Source: Bryobacterales bacterium
GTDB lineage: Bacteria; Acidobacteriota; Terriglobia; Bryobacterales; Bryobacteraceae
NCBI GenBank assembly: GCA_016789905.1
Contig: JAEUQC010000104.1
Coordinates: 34,940 to 98,939 of the forward strand
DNA: 64,000 nucleotides
Direction: 5' to 3'
Shown one piece after another: positions 26,121 to 34,715 of this stretch. The position numbers and the translations under genes are program-made. How positions within the stretch are numbered: the stretch's first letter is position 1; each line of letters begins with the position of its first letter. A model generated the notes under the pieces. It worked only from the letters and a program-made list of their open reading frames with translations, did not search any database and was not told the DNA's origin.

Positions 26121-26788
26121 AGCTCCACCCGCGTATCTTCGAGAAGAATGGAAACACCGGACAACCCTTTCACGGCCGCCAGTTCTTTGGCCAGCAGTCC
26201 GCGGGATTCCTCCTTCCGAAACCGGACGTGGTAAACGTGCTCACTCGCCTCACCCTGGCGCACCTCCCGCACCGTGGCGAGCACAAACTGCCGGCAGTGG
26301 CGCTGCATAAGCGCGGTTGCCGATTCATTCACGCCGTCCTGCCAAGGCGCGGTATAGCGCAGCAATCCGTCGAAGCTCTTGCGGGCGCCGAACGGCACGA
26401 ACGCCAGATAGAACGCAACCAGAGAGAACGCCGCCACGCCCAACGCGCCCAGGCCAAACGCCCGTGTGCCGGCCGCGATGCCCGAAACCAGGGCGGCGAA
26501 GACGAACACCATGTCGCGCGGGTCGCGCAAATTCGTGCGGAAACGAACCAGCGCCATCGCGCCCATCATGCCGATGCCCCAGACCAGATTGTTGCCTATG
26601 GTCAGCATCATCATCGCGGTCACCACGCTGCTCATCACCAGGGTCTGCACGAACGATTGCGAGTAGGAAAGGCCGCGGTGCGTCCAAACGTAAACAAGCG
26701 CCAACAGGTGCGACATGGCGAAGGCCGAAAGCAGAACGGTCAGCGTTACACGCAGGTCAGCAAGGGTTCCGGGGTTGATGTCCATCAT
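26117..26788 (-). CDS. DUF4956 membrane protein
   Basis: The product is 223 aa. Four or so hydrophobic segments occupy residues ~12-135, with the family signature GNNLVWGIGMMGAMALVRFR then TNLRDPRDMVFVFAAL. The C-terminal ~80 residues form a soluble cytoplasmic domain. DUF4956 proteins are regularly encoded beside VTC-domain polyphosphate polymerases, as here, and are assumed to be their membrane partner, by analogy with the membrane parts of the yeast VTC complex. Overlaps the HlyD and VTC genes by 4 bp each. Confidence 0.92.
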   Translation of the reverse strand: MMDINPGTLADLRVTLTVLLSAFAMSHLLALVYVWTHRGLSYSQSFVQTLVMSSVVTAMMMLTIGNNLVWGIGMMGAMALVRFRTNLRDPRDMVFVFAALVSGIAAGTRAFGLGALGVAAFSLVAFYLAFVPFGARKSFDGLLRYTAPWQDGVNESATALMQRHCRQFVLATVREVRQGEASEHVYHVRFRKEESRGLLAKELAAVKGLSGVSILLEDTRVEL

Positions 26789-27579
26789 GCGGCGCTCCAG
26801 GCGCCCGGCGTCCGGTCGAGGGCCGGTTCAAAACCCAGCACCATGCGCTGCACGGCGCGCCCATATTTGGAAAACCCGCGGCGTTGCAGGCCAAAACGCA
26901 ACACGAGATCCCGCAGCCAGGCGGGGGGAGAATCGACAAACTTGATCTCCATGACGTAGGCCGAATCCCGTTCCGCAAAGGCCGTCGGAGCGTCGACGCA
27001 AACCCATTCGCGGGCGTCGCCTCGAAGGTCCCAGCTACGCATAGTCTGGCAGGCCATATGACGGTCGAAGGTGACGCGCACGTAGCCATCCAAGAAGCTG
27101 GAAAACGCCTGCCGCTCGTAGTAGACCAACATACGCGGCGTGGCGCCCAGGGTATCGGTCAACTGCAGGAACTCGGCCATCGACGGTGTGGCGATATCGT
27201 ACAAACCCCGCAGGCCTTCGCCCGCCGCTTCGGCCCATTGCGGGGCGCGCACGGTGGCCGAGGTCTTTACAATGAGGTCCTGGATCCGGCGCTTCACTTC
27301 CAGCTTGATGCTGCCCGTGGCGTCCCCATAGGCGCGTGCCCGCAGCTTAAAGCGAAAGGGAAGCTTCTCCTCGGCGTCGCGATAAAGCCGGAACTCGTTT
27401 GTGTCCAGATACAAACTGCGGATCGCATACCAATCGCCGCTGCGGGAGTTTTCGTCTGGCACGCAATAACGGGAAAGCCACTGGCGAATGGCGGGCAAGT
27501 CGTCAGAAAAGATTTGATATTTGAACTCCGACCGGGCGACGCGGATAGTTCCGGGCGTGGTTGAGGCTGAAGCGGTCAT
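26785..27579 (-). CDS. VTC-domain polyphosphate polymerase
   Basis: The product is 264 aa, one complete VTC domain in the triphosphate-tunnel fold. Basic tunnel residues are all visible: RSEFKYQIF near residue 16, IRSLYLDT, FRFKLRARAYG, IKLEVKRR, YVRVTFDRHMAC, and the acidic YVMEIKF near 212, followed by SKYGRAVQRM. VTC enzymes polymerise inorganic polyphosphate from the gamma-phosphate of ATP. It is the first gene of a four-gene operon (VTC, DUF4956, HlyD, TolC) with ATGA/GTGA overlaps throughout. Catalytic competence is likely; coupling to export is inference. Confidence 0.94.
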   Translation of the reverse strand: MTASASTTPGTIRVARSEFKYQIFSDDLPAIRQWLSRYCVPDENSRSGDWYAIRSLYLDTNEFRLYRDAEEKLPFRFKLRARAYGDATGSIKLEVKRRIQDLIVKTSATVRAPQWAEAAGEGLRGLYDIATPSMAEFLQLTDTLGATPRMLVYYERQAFSSFLDGYVRVTFDRHMACQTMRSWDLRGDAREWVCVDAPTAFAERDSAYVMEIKFVDSPPAWLRDLVLRFGLQRRGFSKYGRAVQRMVLGFEPALDRTPGAWSAA

Positions 27580-27649
27580 TACTTACATAAACCCGCCCCG
27601 TGACGATTTCGTTACAACGGCAATGCAAAGAAGTGTTAAGCGCGCCGGA

Positions 27650-28345
27650 CTAGCGGAGTGGACGTACCCATATATTGCGGAATCGCAACAGCGTATCTTT
27701 GACCTCCGGATGGAAATGATCCTGCAACAGAAGCGGCCCCGGCTCGCAGGGTGAGGTTTCTTCGCTGCCCGGCGTGTTCTTGGTGATGGAGACATGATCC
27801 TGCACCAGCACGCCGTTATGAAACAAAGTGAGCGTGGCGGGCCGGCGGAGTTTGCCCTCGGCGTCGCAGCGCGGGGCGCGGAAAACAAAGTCATAACTTT
27901 GCCACTGCCCGGGCGGCCGGGAGGCGTTAACAAGCGGCGGGTGCTGCCCATAAACGGCGGCGGCAGAGCCGTTGGCGTACGTTGGATTTTCGAAGGAATC
28001 CAGCACCTGCACCTCGTAGCGGCCCTGCAGATACACGCCGCTATTCCCCTTCGCCTGGCCCTTGGCTTCCGGCATGGAAGGGGTGCTGAACTCCAGGTGA
28101 ATCTGCGCGCTGCCGAAGGCACGCTTCGTCAGAATGTCGCCCGTACCGCTCTTGCACACCAGCACACCATCACTTACCGTCCATTCGGCGGGCCGCTTGT
28201 CTTTGTGTACCCACTCGTCCACGTTGGAGCCATCAAACAACACAATCGCGTCCGACGGCGCCTTCCCTTCCCCGCCAGGATTCACCACCGTGGGCTGCGC
28301 TTCCTGCGCCATGCACGCCGCGGCCACAAACCAGAACCATCTCAT
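27650..28345 (-). CDS. DUF1080 exported protein, second copy
   Basis: The product is 231 aa. The ATG at 28345 places the signal MRWFWFVAAACMAQEAQ first; the in-frame extension upstream is not protein-like. DUF1080 features are AIVLFDGSNVDEWVHKDKR, GSAQIHLEFSTPSM, GNSGVYLQGRYEVQVLDSFE and FHPEVKDTLLRFRNIWVRPL. It is only distantly related to the copy at 20237 and belongs to the longer subgroup with the GQWQSYDFVFRAP motif. It lies 4 bp downstream of the amidohydrolase and is likely co-transcribed with it. Confidence 0.9.
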   Translation of the reverse strand: MRWFWFVAAACMAQEAQPTVVNPGGEGKAPSDAIVLFDGSNVDEWVHKDKRPAEWTVSDGVLVCKSGTGDILTKRAFGSAQIHLEFSTPSMPEAKGQAKGNSGVYLQGRYEVQVLDSFENPTYANGSAAAVYGQHPPLVNASRPPGQWQSYDFVFRAPRCDAEGKLRRPATLTLFHNGVLVQDHVSITKNTPGSEETSPCEPGPLLLQDHFHPEVKDTLLRFRNIWVRPLR

Positions 28346-28349
28346 GCCA

Positions 28350-29159
28350 TCACCCTTTCTTTGGAGCGAAGAACACCTGCTCCGCCGTCTTTCCCAGAAT
28401 CCACTCTTTGTCCTCATTGCCGAGGAATGGCAGGCCGTCGCGCACAAGCGCCACCGAGGCCGCATAGCTGTGTCCGCCCTCCACTTGAAACGGGCAATCG
28501 CTGGCCCACATCAGGCGGCGCGGTCCGTAGTCCTCAAACACCCGGCGAATCAACGGCGCCAGGTCGCGGTACGGCGCCTGCTTTCTGCCCAAGGCATAAA
28601 AGGCCGATGCCTTCACACTGACGCGCCGGTGTTTCGCCAGCCCGCAGAGCAAGCGAACATCCTCGTCCCGTACCGTGCCGGTGGCGCCAATGCGTGCCAG
28701 GTGGTCGATCACAACGGGCGTATCCGGATACTTCGTGCACATCCGGTCAATGACGGGAAGCGACTCCGGCCCAACAAGCGCGCACATGGCCAGTCCTTCG
28801 GCCGCCCCCGTGCTCCACATGGCATCGGAATCCAGGCCGGTGCCCGCCGTCACACGAAAGCCGCGCACGCCTTGGGCGGCCAGCACGCGCATGGCCTGGC
28901 CGGGTTGGGCGCCTTTGGAATCGACAATGCCCACACCGGCGAATACCCCGGGGTGCGCACGCATGGCGTCCAGCATGTAGGAGTTGTCGTAGCGGTAGAA
29001 ACTCATCTGAATCAGCACGGCTCGCGAGACGCCCGCCGGCTTGGCGTGGACAAAGAGATCGGCGGGCGTGAATTGCGCCGGCTTGTATTCGCGTTCGCCC
29101 GCGGCGCGAGGATAGCGAACCGCGTCCGAAGTCCAAACGTGAACGTGCGCGTCAATCAT
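28350..29159 (-). CDS. Amidohydrolase_2-type TIM-barrel hydrolase
   Basis: The product is 269 aa from the ATG at 29159, beginning MIDAHVHVWTSD with the HxH metal motif. Further on are VVIDHLARIG (His), VSVKASAFYALG and LMWASDCPFQVEGGH (catalytic Asp), as in the amidohydrolase_2 family (lactonases, decarboxylases such as 2-pyrone-4,6-dicarboxylate lactonase). No signal peptide. Promoter is a self-complementary TATACT site shared with the divergent M20 peptidase. Confidence 0.88.
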   Translation of the reverse strand: MIDAHVHVWTSDAVRYPRAAGEREYKPAQFTPADLFVHAKPAGVSRAVLIQMSFYRYDNSYMLDAMRAHPGVFAGVGIVDSKGAQPGQAMRVLAAQGVRGFRVTAGTGLDSDAMWSTGAAEGLAMCALVGPESLPVIDRMCTKYPDTPVVIDHLARIGATGTVRDEDVRLLCGLAKHRRVSVKASAFYALGRKQAPYRDLAPLIRRVFEDYGPRRLMWASDCPFQVEGGHSYAASVALVRDGLPFLGNEDKEWILGKTAEQVFFAPKKG

Positions 29160-29172
29160 GATCCTGTGGGAC

Positions 29173-29180
29173 AGTATACT
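29173..29180. promoter_or_regulatory. Bidirectional -10 (AGTATACT) for pair 29159/29187
   Basis: The 8-bp palindrome gives TATACT on both strands inside a 27-bp intergenic region. The plus hexamer ends 6 bp before ATG 29187 (leaderless); the minus one lies 13 bp before ATG 29159. Confidence 0.7.
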
Positions 29181-29186
29181 TTGCCT

Positions 29187-30314
29187 ATGCCTGTCCGCGA
29201 TGTTCTGCAAACGCTTGGTGACCTGGTGGCCATCAACAGCGTGAATCCTTCTTACGATAACGGCGTTCCGGAGGCCGCCGTTGGCGCTTATGTGGAGCGC
29301 TATTTTGCCGGCCACGGCATAGAGACTACACGGCAGGAAGTGCTTCCCGGCCGCTGGAACGTGCTGGCCCGGCTTCCGGGACGCAACGCGGGGCGGCGCG
29401 TTGTGCTGGAAGCCCACATGGATACGGTGTCAGTAAGCGGAATGACAATTCCTCCGTTTGAGCCGGCCGTTCGCGACGGCAAGCTCTATGGGCGGGGCTC
29501 GTGCGACACCAAGGCCGGGCTAGCCGCGATGATGCACGCCATGGCCGCGTTGAAAGACGAGGGCATGGCGCCGCCGTGCGAGGTTCTGCTGGCCGCCACA
29601 GTCGATGAAGAACATACCTTTCACGGCGTGGTGCGGCTCTGCGACGGGCTGAAGGCAGATGGCGCCATTGTGGCTGAACCCACCGAGATGCGCGTGGTTT
29701 CCGCGTCAAAGGGTGTGCTGCGGTTCCGCATCAAAACACGCGGCAAGGCCGCCCATAGCGCCAAGCCGCACCTTGGCGTCAACGCTATCAGCCATATGGC
29801 TGCTGTAATCCAGGCGCTCGACCAGCAGTCCAGGACGCTCGCCGCGCGCAGTCATCCGCTGCTTGGCCCGGCCACGCTAAACATCGGGCAAATCCACGGC
29901 GGCGAACAGATCAACTTCGTTCCCGACCGTTGTGAAATCGCCATCGACCGCCGTCTGATTCCCGGCGAGGATCCGGAACAGGTTTGGGCGGGCTATGCGC
30001 TGCTCGCCGCCCAGTTGGGCGCGGAAGCTGAACGGCCTATGATTGCCGATGGCGCGATGGAAACCGCGTCCGATAGCGACCTGGTTCACGCCGCCCAGCG
30101 CGTTCTGGTGGACCTGGGCCGCCCCATCGCCCCGGTTGGCGTGCCGTTCGGCTCCGACGCCAGCAAGCTCTACCGCCAGGGCATTCCCAGCATCATCTTC
30201 GGCCCCGGCAGCATTGACCGCGCGCACGCCGCGGTGGAGTATGTCGAGTGCGATCAGGTATTGGAAGCCGCCGCGTTCTACCGGCGCTTCCTGCTGGATT
30301 TTCAGCCTACTTGA
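29187..30314 (+). CDS. M20-family metallopeptidase (ArgE/DapE/CPG2-like)
   Basis: The product is 375 aa. Zinc-binding and catalytic residues are visible: VLEAHMDTVS (His, Asp), GRGSCDTKAGLAAM (bridging Asp), AATVDEEHTFHG (catalytic Glu pair), AIVAEPTEMRV and SIIFGPGSIDRAH. The dimerisation domain contains RGKAAHSAKPHLGVNAI. It would cleave N-acyl or peptide amides such as N-acetylornithine or N-succinyl-DAP. Not next to arginine or lysine genes, so a catabolic or scavenging role is plausible. No signal peptide. It overlaps the convergent amidohydrolase by 8 bp. Confidence 0.9.
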   Translation: MPVRDVLQTLGDLVAINSVNPSYDNGVPEAAVGAYVERYFAGHGIETTRQEVLPGRWNVLARLPGRNAGRRVVLEAHMDTVSVSGMTIPPFEPAVRDGKLYGRGSCDTKAGLAAMMHAMAALKDEGMAPPCEVLLAATVDEEHTFHGVVRLCDGLKADGAIVAEPTEMRVVSASKGVLRFRIKTRGKAAHSAKPHLGVNAISHMAAVIQALDQQSRTLAARSHPLLGPATLNIGQIHGGEQINFVPDRCEIAIDRRLIPGEDPEQVWAGYALLAAQLGAEAERPMIADGAMETASDSDLVHAAQRVLVDLGRPIAPVGVPFGSDASKLYRQGIPSIIFGPGSIDRAHAAVEYVECDQVLEAAAFYRRFLLDFQPT

Positions 30315-31344
30315 AGTTACTGTACGGCCCGGCGTCTTTCCAATGCGTCAGGCTCAGGCCTTCGCTATCCCACAACACGGCTCCGTCGCGAATGGTGAGG
30401 ACGCAGCGCAGTTCCCGATCCGCGGTAAGCTTACCGTGCCCTGAATCGAGAAACGCCACCGGTCCTTTCCGCAGTTCGAATACGGCCAAGTCAGCGGCGC
30501 CGCCCTCCTCAATGGAACCGAGCGCCGGGCGGCGGATTGCCCGCGCGGGCGCCGATGTGGTCCGCTCGATCACCTGTTCGAGCGTGAGCCCTAGCGCCAG
30601 GAACTTCGACATCACATTGGTCATCGTCGCCCTTGGCAGCAGCAGGCTGCGCTTGTCCATGCCAGTGGAAATGGTGTCCGGCAATAAACCTTGCCGCAAC
30701 GCCGGCGCCGCCACGCGGAACCAAAAGCCGGCGTCGCCGTGGCCGGCGTCAAGCAATACGCCCTTGCGCCGCGCTTCGGTTAATGGCGGGGCCTTCAAGC
30801 CATACACGCGCGTCAAAATATCGCCGGCCCGCAACCCCGCAAGCGAATCGCTCGCGGCCAACGTTCCTCCCGCGCCCCATACGCCAACAATCGAATCCGG
30901 ATGTTTCGCCGCCAGCGCGGCGGCCGCGCCGGCGTCCCCTCGGCCATCCACGAACGCCAGCACGCGCGTCTTCGAATCGGAGATCACCCGCTTCTGGAAC
31001 TGGTCGAAATCCTTCGGCGGGAAGCTTCCAGAATCCACCACTGTAGTGACGCCGCTGCGCAGCGCGTTGTGATCCACGTTCACGCCATCCACGCCGAAAT
31101 GGCCGCTCAGGTCGATCAAGCCGGGCGTGACGTAGTAGTCGCTGGCGTCGACGACGCGACGGGCGTGGGCTGCGGGAATCCCCTTGGCCACCTTGCGCAC
31201 CTGCCCCTTGGCGATAGCGATATCGAACCGTTCGTTGCGCTTGTTCTTGGGGTCAATGACGTGGCCATTCTTCAGCAGCAGATCGTAGACCTCCTGCGCC
31301 CCTAGAGGTAAAATCGCCAGGAAACACCACGCGGCGCGCGTCAC
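30307..31344 (-). CDS. Metal-site-deficient amidohydrolase paralogue
   Basis: The product is 345 aa with a signal (WCFLAILPLGAQEVYD). It is a paralogue of the upstream gene: YDLLLKNGHVIDPKNKRNE, ALRSGVTTVVDSG, LLDAGHGD and TTSAPARAIRRPALGSIEEG align throughout. It has lost nearly all metal ligands. The HxH motif LIDLHAH is LIDLSGH, the carbamylated Lys segment VGIKTAHF is VGVWGAGG, the next His site GDMHTHVF is GDILTRVY, and the catalytic STDLHS is STGMDK. It is also ~60 residues shorter. The frame is open and GTGA-coupled to the intact paralogue, so it is probably expressed as a non-catalytic partner. Confidence 0.85.
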   Translation of the reverse strand: MTRAAWCFLAILPLGAQEVYDLLLKNGHVIDPKNKRNERFDIAIAKGQVRKVAKGIPAAHARRVVDASDYYVTPGLIDLSGHFGVDGVNVDHNALRSGVTTVVDSGSFPPKDFDQFQKRVISDSKTRVLAFVDGRGDAGAAAALAAKHPDSIVGVWGAGGTLAASDSLAGLRAGDILTRVYGLKAPPLTEARRKGVLLDAGHGDAGFWFRVAAPALRQGLLPDTISTGMDKRSLLLPRATMTNVMSKFLALGLTLEQVIERTTSAPARAIRRPALGSIEEGGAADLAVFELRKGPVAFLDSGHGKLTADRELRCVLTIRDGAVLWDSEGLSLTHWKDAGPYSNFK

Positions 31345-32564
31345 GGGATCACCTCATATTGGCCGGCGGCGGTCCATTCCGGAAAGCCGCGGCCCTCCAA
31401 GTCGTAAACCATTTCACCGTTGCGGACGGTCAGCAGGCACTCCAACTTTCTCGTTCCCAGGTTCTTGTGCCGCCAGGCGTCTTTCATGGCGAAAACGCCA
31501 TCGCGCAAGCGAAACACGCCAATGTCGGCCGCGGCGCCCTCGCCCAGCGTTCCGAGTTCGGGAAAGCGTCCGATCACTTTCGCGGGGGCCTGCGTCGAGC
31601 GCTGGATCGCGTCGGGCAGCGTCATGCCGAGGTTCAACATCTTGGAAATACAGTTGGGCATGTCGGATTCCGAAGTCATGATGCTCGAAGAATGCAGGTC
31701 CGTGCTGATCGTGTCGGGATAGAAGCCCTGCGCCATGGCCTTGGTGGCGACCGGCCAAAGAAAACTGCCCGCGCCATGCCCCAAATCGAAAAGCACGCCG
31801 CGTTTGCGGGCCTCTTCCACATACGGCTGCATTTTGCCTGTATGGCGGTCGATCAGTTCCAGTTGACGGTCGTTGAAAACGTGCGTGTGCATGTCGCCGG
31901 GGCGCAGCTTATTTAGTAACTTCTCCTTACTTGTCCGCCCGGTCAGCGTAAGTATCTTATCGTCCACCATCACAGGCACTTTCGCCACGCCGCCGGCGGC
32001 GATGGAGCGGTCAATCGCCGTCCAGCCATAGCCGCCAAAATGGGCGGTTTTGATGCCAACAATGTAGGCGCGGCGCTCCAGAATTTTGGCGGCGGTCTTC
32101 TGCGAATCCATGTCCGCGGTGTTATCTTCAAACGCCGGGCCGGTCATGCCGTGTCCCACAATATTGATTAGCGAAAGCACACGCGTTTTCGACGGCTTGA
32201 TGACACGCTCCAACATTTCATCGAACGTTCGCCAGCCGGCGCCGCCCGCGTCGACGACGGTGGTGGTGCCGGCCGGCAGCGCCGAATCGTCGGGCAAAAT
32301 CGAACCGCTATAGCCGAACACATGCGCGTGCAGGTCGATTAACCCCGGAGTGACATAAAGGCCCTGGACGTCGATCACTTTTCGCGCCTGCGCCGCCGGA
32401 ATATTCGCCGCCACACGGGCAATTTTGCCGCCCGCGACAGCCACGTCCATCACCGCGTCAATCCGGTTCGCCGGATCGATCACGTGTCCCTGGCGCAATA
32501 GCAAGTCGTAGCGGGGCTGGCCCCACGCCACTCCGGCCGCCAGCAATAACAGCAGCGGCCTCAC
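31341..32564 (-). CDS. Amidohydrolase/deacetylase-family metallohydrolase
   Basis: The product is ~407 aa from a GTG at 32564 (GTGA overlap with the gene upstream), giving the signal VRPLLLLLAAGVAWGQ. It matches the amidohydrolase/deacetylase group usually paired with SelA-like enzymes (TIGR03583 type). Metal residues are intact: GLIDLHAHVFGYSG, YIVGIKTAHFG (carbamylated Lys), GDMHTHVFND, VLFDLGHGAGSF and DTISTDLHSSS (Asp). The likely reaction is deacetylation or deamidation of an amino-sugar acid or similar. Start chosen by overlap and signal peptide. Confidence 0.9.
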   Translation of the reverse strand: MRPLLLLLAAGVAWGQPRYDLLLRQGHVIDPANRIDAVMDVAVAGGKIARVAANIPAAQARKVIDVQGLYVTPGLIDLHAHVFGYSGSILPDDSALPAGTTTVVDAGGAGWRTFDEMLERVIKPSKTRVLSLINIVGHGMTGPAFEDNTADMDSQKTAAKILERRAYIVGIKTAHFGGYGWTAIDRSIAAGGVAKVPVMVDDKILTLTGRTSKEKLLNKLRPGDMHTHVFNDRQLELIDRHTGKMQPYVEEARKRGVLFDLGHGAGSFLWPVATKAMAQGFYPDTISTDLHSSSIMTSESDMPNCISKMLNLGMTLPDAIQRSTQAPAKVIGRFPELGTLGEGAAADIGVFRLRDGVFAMKDAWRHKNLGTRKLECLLTVRNGEMVYDLEGRGFPEWTAAGQYEVIP

Positions 32565-34093
32565 GCCTGCCGCCTCGCCGTCCACTTGGCTTTTCCGTAC
32601 TCTCCCAGGTCCAGGTCCCCGGCCATCGAATTGCCCGTCACTTTGCCGCTGAACCCATACGACAAACTCTGGCCGCCCACTGGCAGCGCGGAGCGAAACG
32701 TCACCCGGTCCCCATCCATGCTGCCGGCCAGCTTGCCTTCATTCGCCCAGCCGAAGTGCGTACCGCTCACCTTGCTTCCCTTCAATTGCAGAAACAGTTT
32801 GTGCGCGGCGCCGCCGGTTGTGTACCTCACATCCACTTCCCAACGGCCGCTGATGTCGGCGCCGGGCGCGGCAGGCGCCGCTTTCGTCCGTCCCTGCGGC
32901 GCCGCGCGGAAGATCTCCACCAACCGCTCGGCAACGGCTTTGTGATCGTCCGGCCGCAACGCCACCGGGCGAAGGACAAAGGAGTTCCCTTCCCCGGCGG
33001 CGTGGGACATAATGCGCGGTTCGCCGTTGGCGAGCAGTTTGCCCACTTCCCCGGCGGAGAGTCCAACTCGCGTTGGGTCCCAAGTGACGGTAAGTGTCGG
33101 AAACGGTCCGCCCCGCTGCGGCGGGTTCACCTTCGTGCTAACGCCGGCCACTGTCTGCACACGCGAAGTGATATGGGCATACCAACCTTCCCACTCTTTG
33201 AACTCCTCCTGCAGATTCCGCTTCCGCAGAAACGATTCAACGGCCACAACCATTCCCACGATCTCTTCTTTGCTCACCTTCATCGCCCGGCCAAAGGCGT
33301 GATGGGGCGCGCTATTGGCCCAGGCGGCCTGCACCAGATCCTTGCGGCCCACCAGCAAGCCGGCGGTGGAAGGCCCGCGCAGAATCTTGCCGCCGCTGTA
33401 GGCCACCAGCTCCGCGCCAAGGGCAATGTAGGGGTTGGGGACGATCAGGTAATCAGCGGCCGCGTCGACAAGGATCGGCACACCCGCTCTTTTGGCGATG
33501 GGCGCCACTTCGCGCAGCCCAAAGCGCGCGGAGCCAAAATGGACACCCAGAATCTGAATCATCGCCGTCCGCGGCCCCAACGCCGATTCGAGTTCGGCCA
33601 CCGAATCCACTTCAATAATCTCCACGCCGAGCGTCCGCGTCGCCTGGTCATAAACGTTACGCGATTCACGCGGCATGATGACCTGATTTTTCAGCCCCCG
33701 CAGGTCCGGCAACTGCTGCATCTTCTCCGGATCAGAACCGGCAATGCACGCCGCGGTGGCGTGGGATAGTGCCGCCGCGGCACCGGCTGTCACCAAGCCC
33801 CACTCTACCTTCAACAGTTCGGCGAGCCGCGCGGAGGCGCCGTCCATCAACTCGTCCATATTGACGTGGAAATGGGAGGCCTGCTCTACGGCCGCAATTA
33901 CTTCGGGCAGCATCCGCGAACCGCCGTTAATCGTCAGCGTCGCTGTTGTATTGATGAACGGGCGCACGCCCAGTCGCGTATAGACGTCCGGCGTTACGGG
34001 CGCCGCCGATGTGGTGGAGCCGCCGGCCGCGAATAGCCCCGCCGCGCTCAATACATTCCGCCGGTTTACGCCGGCCCGTCTCTTGGAGTTCAC
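32561..34093 (-). CDS. SelA-like PLP-dependent enzyme with C-terminal beta domain, exported
   Basis: The product is ~510 aa from a GTG at 34093 with AGGGAGAG upstream. VNRRNVLSAAGLFAAGG is a Tat-like signal. Residues ~30-400 are a fold-type I PLP enzyme of the SelA-related group (TIGR01437 type): RPFINTTATLTINGGSRM, ILGVHFGSARFGLREVA, PILVDAAADYL and the PLP Lys in ELVAYSGGKILRGPSTAG. It is not selenocysteine synthase. Relatives include D-glucosaminate-6-phosphate ammonia lyase, and genes of this group sit beside the deacetylase family found next here. Residues ~410-510 are an extra all-beta module (DISGRWEVDVRYTTGG, LQLKGSKVSGTHFGW) not normal for the family. Confidence 0.88.
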   Translation of the reverse strand: MNSKRRAGVNRRNVLSAAGLFAAGGSTTSAAPVTPDVYTRLGVRPFINTTATLTINGGSRMLPEVIAAVEQASHFHVNMDELMDGASARLAELLKVEWGLVTAGAAAALSHATAACIAGSDPEKMQQLPDLRGLKNQVIMPRESRNVYDQATRTLGVEIIEVDSVAELESALGPRTAMIQILGVHFGSARFGLREVAPIAKRAGVPILVDAAADYLIVPNPYIALGAELVAYSGGKILRGPSTAGLLVGRKDLVQAAWANSAPHHAFGRAMKVSKEEIVGMVVAVESFLRKRNLQEEFKEWEGWYAHITSRVQTVAGVSTKVNPPQRGGPFPTLTVTWDPTRVGLSAGEVGKLLANGEPRIMSHAAGEGNSFVLRPVALRPDDHKAVAERLVEIFRAAPQGRTKAAPAAPGADISGRWEVDVRYTTGGAAHKLFLQLKGSKVSGTHFGWANEGKLAGSMDGDRVTFRSALPVGGQSLSYGFSGKVTGNSMAGDLDLGEYGKAKWTARRQA

Positions 34094-34282
34094 AGGCTTG
34101 CTCTCCCTTGGGGCCAAGAATACTACGAGAGAGCACAACGGGGAAAGTCCGATTCAGAAGGAATCCGCGGAAACGGCTTGGGGGGGAGCGAACGAGGACA
34201 AAACTCCCCCCTCAGGGCGGGACGCGAGAACCCCATCCAAACCAGGAATCAGCAGGCGACCGCGAGCGTTACCAGCCGTTGA

Positions 34283-34555
34283 CTAGATCGGCACCGCGCG
34301 AAACGCTTCGTACACGTAGATGGCGCCGATTACCAAGCCCAACGCGAGAGTTACAACCGTCATCGTCTTGCCCCACTTGTCAATGGTGACCAGTTTGTTC
34401 GTCATCGCGGCCTGACTGGCAATAAGTTCGTCTCCACCCGCTGCAAGGTGGATACCGGGGTCCTCATGTGCTGCCAGTATCTTGCGGTAAATAGCCAGTC
34501 CCGCGGTGGCGACCGCAAGACCCACCCAAAATACCAAAAGGCCTGTCATGTTCAT
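34283..34555 (-). CDS. Small two-TM membrane protein, unknown
   Basis: The product is 90 aa from the ATG at 34555, preceded by AGGAGG at 10 nt. One hydrophobic helix is at each end (GLLVFWVGLAVATAGLAIY; VVTLALGLVIGAIYVYEAF), separated by a ~45-residue loop with HEDPGIHLAAGGDELIAS. No family recognised. Good Shine-Dalgarno and plausible membrane topology support it as a real gene. Confidence 0.7.
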   Translation of the reverse strand: MNMTGLLVFWVGLAVATAGLAIYRKILAAHEDPGIHLAAGGDELIASQAAMTNKLVTIDKWGKTMTVVTLALGLVIGAIYVYEAFRAVPI

Positions 34556-34715
34556 GGTTTGTATACCTCCTATGCAGACCAAAGCGTGCAATTCAAGGGC
34601 CACGAAAAACACTAATTAATCGGCCGTCGGAACGCATGGGGTGCGTGAAATCACCCGTTACTGTCCGCCAAAGTGCGCGATTTCGCCGTGCGTCACGCCC
34701 GTCTGGCGTGTGGAA

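Noticed and set aside
32561..34093. Selenocysteine synthase and a selenocysteine system
   Set aside because: The enzyme is SelA-related but has a Tat signal and a deacetylase partner. No selB, selC or selD is present.
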